Below, piece by piece: positions 11,901-38,048 of a stretch of 64,000 nt of DNA (its first letter is position 1; every line of letters begins with the position of its first letter). The notes beneath the pieces were generated by a model that searched no databases, was not told where the DNA came from, and saw only the letters and a list, made by a program, of their open reading frames with translations. Where the stretch lies: contig NC_044016.1 of assembly GCF_900496995.4 (NCBI RefSeq), forward strand, positions 22,238,932-22,302,931, read 5' to 3'. This DNA is from Aquila chrysaetos chrysaetos (lineage: Eukaryota; Chordata; Aves; Accipitriformes; Accipitridae). The position numbers and the translations under genes were made by a program.

Positions 11901-14900
11901 GACACCGCACATCTCCATGTGGCGGGTGGCCCAGCTGCAGGTCTTTTCGGTGGAGGCACGCATGAGTTGCTGCTTCAGATTTCAGGCCTCCAGAACGTTT
12001 GCTGAACCCATTGAAAATGGGCAGTATCCCATTGAAATCACCCCAAACTCAGGGAGACTTGGCTACTTACCTGGCCCCCTCCCTGGCAATTTTTAGGTTG
12101 GCCATCTCCCTTTTAGGGAAGGGGAAGACTTCATAGTGCCTGTTCCCTGTGGGTGCTAGGTGGTAGGGGTGCCCACAGCCCTCTGTAAGCTCATGGCTGT
12201 CTAGGTATGAATGCATTGCCCCAGACTCTGTCAGGCACACAGTATCACCTCTGTTCCCATCAAAAAGCCTCTAATTAACATATATATTTATTTTTTTAAC
12301 CTTCCTCATCTCTTTGGAACAACCTGCAGTGACAATAGCCAGTTGAGGTGTGAAAGTGCAGCCTCAGACCAGCCTGGCAAAGCTGCAGTCACTGCACATT
12401 GTGCTGAAATGAGCCCCAGCCATGAAAATGAACCCCTTGGTTACTCTAGAGACTGCATTGGTTTTGTTAGGTTTACTTTTGTGCTGTTTTGAGTATAGCT
12501 TTTGTGGCAGCTGGTGCCACCTCCACTCAGCTCTCATCTTGTTACCACTTGCTTTCCCCCTTGGAGCTGGCAGGTCTGAGGGAAGCCACTGGAGCAACTC
12601 AGCTTAGCTTTACTTAGCCAGCACCACTGCCCTGCTCTTCTAGGGCCAGAAGGCTCGTTGTGTCCTGCAGGTTTTCCCATCATACTGCTCTTGTGAGCTG
12701 GCTGGTAAGTCTATTCCATACAACAGCCATGGCAAGCAAGGTTCTGCAGCTGGATTACAGTGCATTTCAGACGAAAAATGACACGTTATAATGCAAAGGG
12801 GCACAATGAAATATGTGGGCCTCAGGGACCTCTTGTCCCTTTCCCTCAGGGAGTTCAGGGTTAAGGATGGGGCTTTTCTCCGACTGTCAGACTGGCTGTG
12901 CGATGAGGGAGGCGCAGGAATTGCTCAGCTAATGCAGAGGTGTATACAGAGCAGCTGGCTGGAGGACAGCAGTGGGACATGGGCACTAAAAGTGAAGCTG
13001 CTGAGCTCTGTTTCTGCCCCCTCACCCTCCCTGGCTGCAGAGGGTGAGTCTGCTCCCGCTCTATCTGCTTGCTTCTATGAAAAGATGAGATGCCACTTCT
13101 GACCTCCTCTGGAGGAGGGAGCCAGCAGGTTCATGGAGGGCTTTGGGAGGGTTTCCCAGCACTGCCATATCTGTGGGAACCCTGCATGGCAAGCAGCCAG
13201 CTTTTCCGCAGCCCCTGCTTGGGTTTTATCATGCTGCCATGCCCTGTCCTCCTGCAGGTGTGATCCAGGCTGGGAGGGCGAGTACTGCGAGGAGTGCGTG
13301 CGTATGCCGGGGTGTCTCCACGGGACGTGCCACCAGCCTTGGCAGTGCATCTGTCACACCGGCTGGGCTGGCAAGTTCTGTGACAAAGGTGAGTCGTGGG
13401 CGGGACATCCCAACCTCTGGTGGTGAGGGCAGAAGCCCAGCACACCCTGCATGGACAGGTGAGCCAGCATAGCCAGAAGCCACCCGGGTGATGCCGCTTG
13501 GGCTGCCTGGGAGATGGGATGTTGCCTGGCTGCCACAACTGGGACCATCCCCTTCCTGCAGAAGAGGTCAGGCTACCGGCACCTGCTCCCTGGCTGCATG
13601 GCAAGAGCTGCCACAACACCGGCCAGCCTCAGGAAATGAAGCAGATGAACTCATTGCCTTTCCCATGCAGTGGCTGGGCTCCAGACAGCACCTCCTGCTT
13701 CCCCCGGGGCTTCCTGCCTTCAGCAGGTGGCTGGTGGACTCCCTTCCTCTGGCCTCAGAGGCTCCTGTGTGCCACGGGATCTGCCCTGGCCGGCCAGATG
13801 GCATGCAAGCGTCTTCACATTGTGCAGATCTGCAGGACGATTTGCTTTCTCTGCACCCCTAAGCCTGTGCATTTTGCAGACTGTAGCTGGGAGGCACCAC
13901 GTAGGCACTGCACTTCTATTGCTGGAGGTGCCCACTGGAGGAGAGGTGGGAGAAGCTCCTACAATTTCTCATCCCCACTGGGTTTGATGGGTTGTGTTTG
14001 AACTGAATTGGCCACATTGCCCCTCTTTTCTCACTAATTCTTACCTTTTTCTTTCCCCTCAGACATACACATCTGCGAACACCAGTCCCCATGCCAGAAC
14101 GGGGCTCAGTGCATCTATGATCGAGACGGGGAATATTCCTGCCTGTGTCCAGAAGGCTTCCATGGGAAAGACTGTGAGATGAAGACAGGGCCATGTGAGA
14201 AGGCAGGGTGAGACACAGCAGTGAGGGCAGCAAGATTACAGACAGCATTAGCTTTGGGTCACGCACTGCCAAGCGGTGGCCCAGCTTGGCTTGTTATCTG
14301 TGGATTTCCATGCACTAATGGAGTTAAGCCAAAACAATCTTTGGCTTTGGTTTAGCTGTGTGCACCACATGGTCTCACCGGGGCAAGGTCTTTGTTGCGA
14401 TCTGAACAGATTCCCATCCCTCGCTGCGGTAGGTGTGATGAGCTGACACCCATCATGCCTTTGGGGAGCATCAGGAGGGCACATTTCCTCTTCAGATCAT
14501 TTAGCTGAAGACCCTCCCTGGTGGATGGTGGGCCTGTGCACAGCCACAGCCTTTGAGGGGGTCCCACAGCCTCTCACTCAGGGAGGCGGAAACTCCTGCC
14601 TGGTCATCTCCTTGAGATAGCTGCCCCCATGAAGAGAGCCAGTGCCAGACCCAGTGGCCATGCAAGCAGCTGTGTGTGTTTACCTCCCTGGGGCAGGGGA
14701 AGCTGCTTGCTCTCCAGGGCCATGACCCGTCCTTGCTCTCTCCACGCAGGTCTCCGTGCAAGAACGGGGGGCAGTGTCAAGATGAAAATGGCTTTGCTAG
14801 CAACTTCACCTGCCGGTGCCTCGCTGGCTTTGTGGGGGATCTCTGTGAGAACGATGTGGATGACTGCCTGATGCGTCCCTGTGCCAATGGTGCCACCTGC

Positions 14901-15527
14901 CATGACGGGATCAACCGCTTCTCCTGCCAGTGCCAGGTGGGCTTCGAAGGGCGTTTCTGCACCATCAACATCAACGACTGCGCGAGCCAGCCATGCAAAA
15001 ATGGGGCAAAGTGCTACGACCGCATTAATGACTATGACTGCTTGTGTCCCGACCGTTTCACTGGCAAAACCTGCGAGATCTCCATCCCAGAGCCCACCTG
15101 GGCTCCCCCCTACCACCCTGTGAACCATGAGAACGGCGTGGGCGTGAAAAGCACCACCAGCGAGACGCCAGGGGTGACGCAGCTGGAGCCTGTCAGGACT
15201 GTGGTCACGGGGCGGCACGTGGCCAACCACAGCGAGAAGGAGCTGGGGGGAGGGTTGTTGAAAATCTCTGTGAAGGAGGTGGTGACCCAAAGGGACTCAG
15301 GGCTGAGTGAAGGCCAGCTGGTGACAGTGCTGGTGTTTGGGGTGCTGACGGCAGTGCTGGTCCTCATCACCATCCTGCTAATGCTGAGGAACTGGCAGAG
15401 GGGCCGTCAGAGGTCAAACTGGTGCCAAAGCCCTTCTCAGGCTGCAAGGAAGCTCCAAGACCAGGAGTGTCAGGTGGGCATGCTCAACACCATCCTGATC
15501 GAGCCCAGGAAGACGACAGAGCTGTGA
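8870..15527 (+). CDS. DLK2: DLK2, delta-like non-canonical Notch ligand 2
   Basis: The coding sequence joins 8870-8942, 10558-10621, 13258-13388, 14063-14207 and 14750-15527. That is 1191 bases, or 396 residues plus TGA, and every junction is GT-AG and keeps frame. Residues 1-26 form a signal peptide with the core LVWILLAHH. Six EGF-like repeats follow, to about residue 247; the fifth opens with the calcium-binding type motif DVDDC. A juxtamembrane stalk leads to one membrane helix at 328-350 ([16 protein letters not shown] region) and a 46-residue basic cytoplasmic tail. There is no DSL domain, as expected for DLK1/DLK2 and unlike Delta or Jagged. The family acts at the cell surface to modulate Notch signalling and adipocyte differentiation. 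Length is close to mammalian DLK2 (about 383). NFT and NHS are possible N-glycosylation sites. The downstream neighbour is ABCC10, as in mammals, which supports DLK2 over DLK1. Confidence 0.96.
8943..10557 (+). other. DLK2: DLK2 intron 2
   Basis: This is a 1.6-kb intron with GTGAGT and TTGTAG ends. No repeat or RNA gene was recognised in it. Its open frames lack splice sites that would fit the gene. Confidence 0.7.
10558..10621 (+). CDS. DLK2: DLK2 exon 3
   Basis: The exon encodes [20 protein letters not shown] and the start of the next codons, the first half of EGF repeat 1. The acceptor is TTGTAG and the donor GTACAG. Confidence 0.93.
10622..13257 (+). other. DLK2: DLK2 intron 3
   Basis: This is the largest intron inside the coding part (2.6 kb). 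It contains a plus-strand CR1 3' fragment at about 11165-11338. The rest is unique sequence in which I see no gene. Confidence 0.7.
11165..11338 (+). mobile_element. CR1 LINE 3' fragment
   Basis: The sequence runs from GGCTGCCAGGGAAGTGG through CATCCCTGGAGG to GATGATCTTGAAGG. It ends in two copies of the 8-base ATTCTATG terminal repeat typical of CR1 3' ends. It is a 5'-truncated insertion; the left edge is approximate. Confidence 0.9.
13258..13388 (+). CDS. DLK2: DLK2 exon 4
   Basis: The exon completes EGF 1 and encodes EGF 2 ([17 protein letters not shown] region), ending CDK. The acceptor is CCTGCAG and the donor GTGAGT. Confidence 0.95.
14063..14207 (+). CDS. DLK2: DLK2 exon 5
   Basis: The exon encodes EGF 3 ([14 protein letters not shown] through GFHGKDCE) and the first cysteine of EGF 4. 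The donor must be the GT at 14208, because this phase joins to [10 protein letters not shown] of the next exon. Confidence 0.95.
14750..15527 (+). CDS. DLK2: DLK2 terminal coding exon
   Basis: The exon encodes residues 138-396: the rest of EGF 4, EGF 5 and 6, the stalk, the membrane helix and the tail ending KTTEL, then TGA at 15525-15527. Placing half the protein in one 3' exon matches the DLK gene layout. Confidence 0.96.
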
Positions 15528-17035
15528 GCTGCAAGGACTCTGAGCTGGGCCCTGGCAGGTTGTCATGCAGGCAAACACCTCGAACTGCACCCTGGGGAGC
15601 CGCTCCGGCACAAGCTGGGCAGCAGGGAAGGGCTCCCAGGGCAGTGAACACGTCAACACAACCCCTGGGCCTCAAGCATTGGTGTGATGGCCCCAACTGG
15701 GTCTGAGCTGTCTCCCACCCAGCCGGCACAGCCGGCACCCATGGGCATCTGAAAGCTGGGCTGTGTTGGGCCAGCCCTGCAGGGAAGCGGCGACGTGCCA
15801 CTTGCGGCAGCCCATGCCATGCAGTGCCGGTATTGTCCGACATGAGCTCTCAGAAACAGGACAGGTAGTGCTGAGGAGGGCACAGCCTTCTTGCAAGCCC
15901 AAACTCTGCCAGGCCCTTTGTAACTCCTCTCTGTGACTACTGGAAGGGGCTTTGTCCTCGTTTCCACTGGTGTTGGGAAGTTTCTTCTGGGGCCTTTGGG
16001 ACAGTCATGGCTGCATGGGCCTCCCTGCCCCAGTACTGGTTGGGGTGGCTCCTGGCTGTTTCTGGAGGCTGTCGTTTCAGATGCCATGTCCCTAGGGAGC
16101 GAGCAAACACCCTTGCTCCCTGGCCTGTGGTTCTGTGAGCCAGTTCAAAGACTCTGGAGATCATCTGGGGTCTCCTCGTGCCCTTCTTCTGCCCTGGGTG
16201 ATGCCCCCTCTTCTTGCTGTCAGACTTGGGGTTACAAACACATTCTGTACTTTCCTCCTGATGATACAGGGGTCTTCTCCCCCACTTACCAAACCGTCCT
16301 TTCTGCTCTGGCCACAAACGACCAAGCTTCTTCCCCTCTCCAGTGTGCACTTCTGCCTCGCTGTTTGCTGACAAGGAGGAGCATGGCCTGCTCCCCTCTG
16401 GGGCCCTCTGGGCCTGAGCTGGTCCTTCCCATATGCCCTCGCAGGTGAAACTGGAGGTGGACAAGGCTGGAGATGTGCTGTGGCTGGTTCAGCAGCAATA
16501 CAAGATCCAGATCCTCCTTTCCTTTCCCAGTCACTCTGAGGCAGGCAGGTGGCACTAACCTCAAATCAGACATTGTAGCATTTCTTGGTACAACAAAGGC
16601 TAAAGCTCCCCATAGTGGATGTGAGGACAGGCTACTGAGCCTGGGATGACCATAGGAAGCAGATACGATACTGCCTTCTCCACCACTGCTAAAGCACGGC
16701 TAAGAGGCAGTAGATGGCCAGGTCACTTAGCCTTTGTACTAGGTCTGCTCCTGCCTGTGCTGGTCCAGTGTGCAGCAACCAGCATCTCTCTTGTCAGGGC
16801 CAGGGTTTTCTGTGCCTCCTCATGGGCATGGAGGGCTAAGCAGTGGGGTAAAAAACCCCACAACCCAAACCCTACTACTGGCCTGTAGGGTTGCAGAGCT
16901 GGGTTCAAGATGGTGTGAAGAGAGCAGAGGAGTGAGCACTCAGCCAGGAAAGAGACCTGGGAGAGGGGACTGGGGCTTCATCAGAAAGATTATTTTTGTA
17001 ATACATGAATGGATGATGTACCTTTATCAAATAAA
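15528..17035 (+). other. DLK2: DLK2 3' UTR (inferred extent)
   Basis: No coding frame continues after the stop. The first AATAAA on this strand is at 17030-17035, which would give a 3' UTR of about 1.5 kb. A second AATAAA at 17490-17495, beyond a CR1 relic, would extend it towards ABCC10. Confidence 0.55.
17030..17035 (+). terminator. DLK2: Candidate DLK2 poly(A) signal
   Basis: This is a canonical AATAAA after the DLK2 stop, in an AT-rich context. A CR1-derived segment starts about 25 bases downstream, so the cleavage zone overlaps or abuts a retroposon. Confidence 0.5.
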
Positions 17036-17059
17036 ACAACTACAAGCCCAGAAACAGTG

Positions 17060-17190
17060 TATCAGAGAATCATAAAATAATTTAGGTTGCAAGGGACATC
17101 TGGACACAAACCTCCTGCTCTCAGCAGATCCAATTAGATCAGGTTGCTCAGCTACTTTTCTGGATGAACATCTCCATCACTTCCCCCAAG
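17060..17190 (-). mobile_element. CR1 relic, minus orientation
   Basis: The sequence begins AGAGAATCATAAAATAATTTAGG and continues GCAAGGGACATCTGG, the reverse of a diverged CR1 3' end. Similarity fades after about 17190. Confidence 0.6.
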
Positions 17191-17758
17191 AACGCAAACC
17201 CAGATTGTGGCACAGGAGTTGTCCTGCCCCATGCTCTGGCTGCAGCGGTGGAAATGGCTCCTGCAGCCTCAGGGGAAGGAACAGGACCTGCCTCAGGACA
17301 GTGTAGCAAAGGTGTGTACCTGCTAGACATTGCCTTAGAGTGTTGGAGAGAAGGGGAAAACCCAAGACTGAGTCCAAGGGTGCCAATGGGAAGAGCAATC
17401 TGATCCTAAAACTGAAAGCAGCTGTGGATTCGGGCAGCTAGGAGCAGGGCAGGAGGGATAGGGAATTTCCCTTGGAAAAGTGGTCTTGAAATAAACTAGC
17501 CTTAGAGGCCTTTAATGTAATCACATTCTGGCTCTTCAGGAGAAGGCCTTCTCCACTGTAAACTGGAGGAAGAGCAGCAAAGTCCCTGGGTGCAACCTTC
17601 TGGGCTTGGAAAGGTCAGTGTCCTCTGAAAGTAGTTGGGAGCAGGTAGGGTTGTCCGTGCAGAGAGGGCACCACTCCTGTATCTCACAAGGAAGTCTGTG
17701 TCTGGGGCGAAAAGGACACAGAGACCTAAATAATGGAGCTTCACAAGGATGTTTCCAC

Positions 17759-17764
17759 TTTATT
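17759..17764 (-). terminator. ABCC10: Candidate ABCC10 poly(A) signal
   Basis: TTTATT on the plus strand is AATAAA on the minus strand, about 350 bases past the ABCC10 stop codon. It is the first such hexamer I see downstream of that stop. Confidence 0.55.
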
Positions 17765-18112
17765 TTAAATTGCACATGTGAGACTAAGTTTCAGACTAGG
17801 AGTCACTGATTCTTCAGTGAGCAAAAAATCCCTCTGTAATCTCAAAGGGGAGCCTTGGAGTGGAGCAGTATCCCACCAGCCAGGCTTGCATGGTCCTAAT
17901 CACCAGGTCCCATCTTCCCTACTAAAGGAAAGGCTGCAGTGCCATGCGCCCTCCCGTCCCTGAGGACACACAATCGCTGTCTGCAGGCAGGAATAACCCC
18001 TTCCCTCACCTCAGCAGCTCCCAGCCCTGCAGGGACAGGGCTGGTGGCTGAGGCGAGAGGAAAGCCAGGCACAGAGCCAGGAGGGCTGCCTGGGCTCAGC
18101 CCAGGAGGAAGG

Positions 18113-34096
<15,984 letters not shown>

Positions 34097-34779
34097 CCTT
34101 TGTTGGGAATTCAATGTGAGATACAGGAGTTCCTAGGGTAGAAAAGAAAAAATAGCATGAGGTACAAAGTGAAAAAAGTACAGCCCCAGTCCAAGGCAGA
34201 CTGCGATAAGAAATGAACATAGGGCTAGAAGCAGCTTCCTGGGTCACACAGCCCAGGCCCTGCTCTTGTGCACTTGCTATCGTATCATCTACTTTACAAA
34301 ATGATCAAGCTCCAGCTCAGGATAGATTATGTTGTTTGTCCCCTTAGGTCATTCTGGGACCTCAATGCTCTGGGAATTTGAAGCTTTCTGCTTATTTCCA
34401 GGCTGTTTTTTTCCCACGGCCAGTTCATCCTTTGAAACTAACATCAGGAAGCCTTTGCCTTTCTACTGATCACTTTGAAAAATATTTCGAGCTGCTTAAA
34501 CAATAATGTATTGATTTTATTTCCATCTTCAAAAACATTCCCACAACGGTCCTGCTTAAGACAGCATGTAACAGCTAGCATCCACCAAATCGCAAGGGAG
34601 GAGGACATGGGTGTCCATCCAGAAAAGCAGGCGGTACCTGCAAGCTACACAGCACAGGGGAACCAGCAGGACTCTGTCCTTGCCGGCTTTACAGCTGGTC
34701 CCATCTCCAGCCTGGGACCGGCTGAGACCCACAGGCCCGGCACGCAGGAACGGGGCACTGCAGCATCAGAGCCAGGGGA

Positions 34780-35350
34780 CGGGGCCCGCACCGCTACAGC
34801 CCTGGCGAAGGCCCAGCGTGGCGACCGCCTCGCTGGGCCAAGGGGCAGGCGGAGAGGCCGGCACGTGGCCTGCAGCGGGCGGGACCCTCCGGGGACCCCC
34901 CCCGGCCACTCCCAGCGGGGCGACGGGCACCGGCGCCGCCACCGCCTCCCCACGCTCCCGCCGCACGCCCAACTTCGACCCCCACCTCCGCGCTCCCCGC
35001 AGGGGGAAGGAGAGGGCGCAGGGCCGCCCCGTGCGCCCCCTGGGAGGCGGGAGGACGCGCTGCAGCGGCCTGGCAGCGCGGGTGCCCAGGGGCCCGGGGC
35101 GGGGCCGAGTACCAGGCGGCGGAATGAGGGCGCGAGTCAAACCGGGCGATCAGGGCCAGGGAGGGCGCTGGGAGGCAGGGGCGCCAGGCCCCGGCGGCGG
35201 CCCAGGCCCGAGGCCCGGCCGCAAGCAGCCGGGGAGGCGACGCAGACGGGCCCTGGGCTTGGGAGCGGTTGTCATCTCTTCCCAAGCAGCTCCAACTGAA
35301 CTGCCTTTGAAGTGCCATGCCGTGCAGCCGCCGCCGCCGGGTAGGTGGCA
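34780..35350. promoter_or_regulatory. ABCC10: CpG island, probable ABCC10 promoter
   Basis: A dense block of CpG and GC-rich sequence lies 0.65-1.2 kb upstream of the start-codon exon. It should hold the first, non-coding ABCC10 exon on the minus strand, but no donor is clear enough to place. Open frames on both strands here look like CpG-island artefacts. Confidence 0.75.
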
Positions 35351-35359
35351 CACCCAAGG

Positions 35360-36523
35360 GAGTTCAGGGGTTTGGTCAAAAGCGTGAGGCCAAGATAAGG
35401 AGGAGAAGCAAACAAATTAAACACGTTCAGACTTCTGTCTTCCAGTTAAGAACAAACTAAAAATCCGTGGTCACAAACAAACGTGATTTTCCCCAAAATT
35501 CTTCTAGTTCCTTCCCGGTGATCTTATTTATCCCTCCCCTCCTTCTCCTATCATACTTGGCCCACAGTGTCTAGCACTCCCTGAATGTTTTCACACCCAC
35601 ACGACGCACATTGCAGACTTACAGTGTAACCGAGTCAACCAGCACAGGAATATTTATGCACCGCTGTGCATCCAGAAGTCAGCACCAGCAGGTATAGCCC
35701 AGGCAGTACTTTCATGGGTTAAATGTGCTTTTATAGGTACAGTGTTTTTTACTCATAGCAGATGACATTAATGAGAGCACTTTGCCAACAATACATCACT
35801 ATACCCAAAGTGGCAGAGCTCTCCTAGTGCAGCAATAGCCATATAAAGCGAGATCATTATGTTAACCTAATACAATCATCTGGATAACATAAGCTATACA
35901 AAACTACTCAGTTTTACCTGTATTGTGCTCGGTCACTATGTCCAGAGCATAAACACACATGCAAGCAGCGTCCCCAAATATGACGCTCAGTTGTTACTAC
36001 AAGAGCACGTTGCATTGGGGGGTGACTAGATGCTCAACTTTCCAGCTGAGAGAAAACGAACCCAAGACGACATCCAGCCTTATCATACAATAACAGGAGC
36101 GTGCAGTAAATGTCACCACACCATCTGGCAATTTTAGCTGCTGCTGGTGATTTTTATAGCAGGTGCTCTGGATGCTTCACTTTCCCAAGCCCTCCCTCAG
36201 TACTCTCTCTTCCCAGAGAAAATTAGTGTATCCCTGTAAATAATTCATCACAGGCAGCAAACTTTACTTTCAACCTGCAGCTCATCAGAGATACAATAAA
36301 GCATTCTCTGAGCTTAGAATTGTTATCAGTGGGGTGCTGAGCCAGAAAAGTATCAGTAACACTCCTGTCTGAGAAAACAGAGTGATCTGGCTGAGGCAGT
36401 GTGAACAGCAGAGATAAGAGCGAGAGCTTGGAGGCCACAGTACCCTCTAATCCTAGTTTCCGTGAAAGGAGCAGTAGAGTGCTGTTTTCTTAAACCTATA
36501 TATACACCTATATATCTGTATCT
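35360..36523. other. ABCC10-ZNF318 intergenic DNA, first part
   Basis: The sequence is AT-rich and unique. I see no gene and no recognisable repeat. Confidence 0.6.
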
Positions 36524-36528
36524 CCTAT

Positions 36529-37112
36529 TGTCCTGGTTTTGGCTGGGATAGAGTTAATTTTCTTTCTAGTACCTGGTACAGTGTTATGTTTTGGATTCAG
36601 TATGGGAATGTTGATAATATTGATGTTTTCAGTTGTTGCCAAGTAATGTTTAGACTAAGTCAAATATTTTCCAGCTTCTCATGCCCAGCCAGCGAGAAGG
36701 CTAGAGGGGCACAAGAAGCTGGGAGAGGACACAGCCAGGGCAGCTGACCCAAAGTGGCCAAAGGGATAGTCCATACCACAGGACATCATGTCCAGTATAT
36801 AAACTGGAGGGAACTGGCCTGTGGGGCAGATCGCTGCTCAGGAACTAACTGGGCATCAGTTGGCAAGTAGTGAGCAATTGCATTGTGTATCACTTGTTTC
36901 ATATATTCCAATTCTTTTATTATTATTTTCACTTTATTATTGTTATTATTATCATTATTATTTTCTTCCTTTCTGTCCTATTAAACTGTTCTTACCTCAA
37001 CCCACAAGTTTTACTTCCCCCACCCAATGCTCTCCCCCATCCCACTGCATGGGGGGGAAGTGAGCAAGCAGCTGCATGGTACTTTGTTGCTGGCTGGGGT
37101 TAAACCATGACA
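36529..37112 (+). mobile_element. Solo LTR of an endogenous retrovirus (ERVL-like)
   Basis: A 584-base element begins TGTCCTGGTTTTGGCTGGGA and ends AAACCATGACA. It is flanked by the perfect 5-base direct repeat CCTAT at 36524-36528 and 37113-37117. TATATAA lies at 36796-36802 and ATTAAA at 36980-36985, in the right order for U3-R-U5 on the plus strand. A TTATTATT-rich tract lies between them. No gag, pol or env flank it, so it is a solo LTR. A 5-base duplication is typical of ERVL-type integration, and the opening resembles an LTR common in neoavian birds. Confidence 0.9.
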
Positions 37113-38010
37113 CCTATATATCTATATCTACCTCCTTGTTTACTTGTTGTCTCTGAGGATGCTGATTTCTTACAGCCCTGAAAGTAATCTTTGCCTGTGT
37201 GTCAGAGTTACAAGGCTGCCTTTTCACAACCAAGCTAGCTTCTGCTGTCAGATACAGAAAATCCTGTTTTGGACTAAATTAAGTTAGTTAATCATTTTCT
37301 ACTTCAAACAATTCTAATAATACCTAGAGAAGTAGCCAAGATCATTCTGATCCTTTCTATTCTTTCCTGATTGATGATACATCCTTCTTGGCACAAAATC
37401 AAACCACTGACCCAGCAGAACGAGCTAGCAGTCAAAGTGAGGAAGGGGTACCTCCCCAAACGACCACTGAAGACCACCTGAGATCCCCAGACATGTGGAG
37501 AAGGCATGTGATGTGTCATGGTTATATAATCCTATGCATATGCATTGGATAGTCTGAATATGTAGCAGGTAGGAGTAGTTTAATAAATCATATGCAATTG
37601 TTACTGTTATACAGTACACCTGATGAATCTGGTGTGCTTGATTTGCAGAAAGTTCACTGAGCACCCAGGCCCAAATAAAAAGCAGTATCTCTCCCGAGCA
37701 TGAGATTGGTCTATTGCGCACCAGGTAACAAATCCACTTTTGGGACAATAATACCATACACTGTGTGTATTTGGCCAGTCTGCTCTTTCTCCCACAGGTT
37801 GTCCAAAGGTTTCTAGAATAACCTTTCCTGTAGAGACCTTAATAAGTTTTATGTCCTCTCTGCTCAAGGAAGCTTCCCTTCAAAAAAATGTTGTGAAAAC
37901 AGCAAACTCTCAAGACAGCAAATAGGGAATATGTGAAGCTGGAGCATGAGCTACACACAAGTGAAACTTTCAGATTTTGTGGTTCTGATGTCTTATTTAT
38001 TTCCCCCTCC

Positions 38011-38048
38011 AAAAAAAAAACCCCACCCCCCCCCCCCCCCAAAAAAAA
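38011..38048. repeat. A10 / C-run / A8 homopolymer block
   Basis: Ten A are followed by CCCCA, then 15 C, then eight A. The minus strand carries a long G run. Such blocks are prone to length errors in assembly. Confidence 0.9.

Noticed and set aside
34475-35387. 258-274 codon plus-strand frames over the ABCC10 CpG island
   Set aside because: Low-complexity Pro/Arg/Gly products, with competing frames on the other strand, in a CpG island. No domain.
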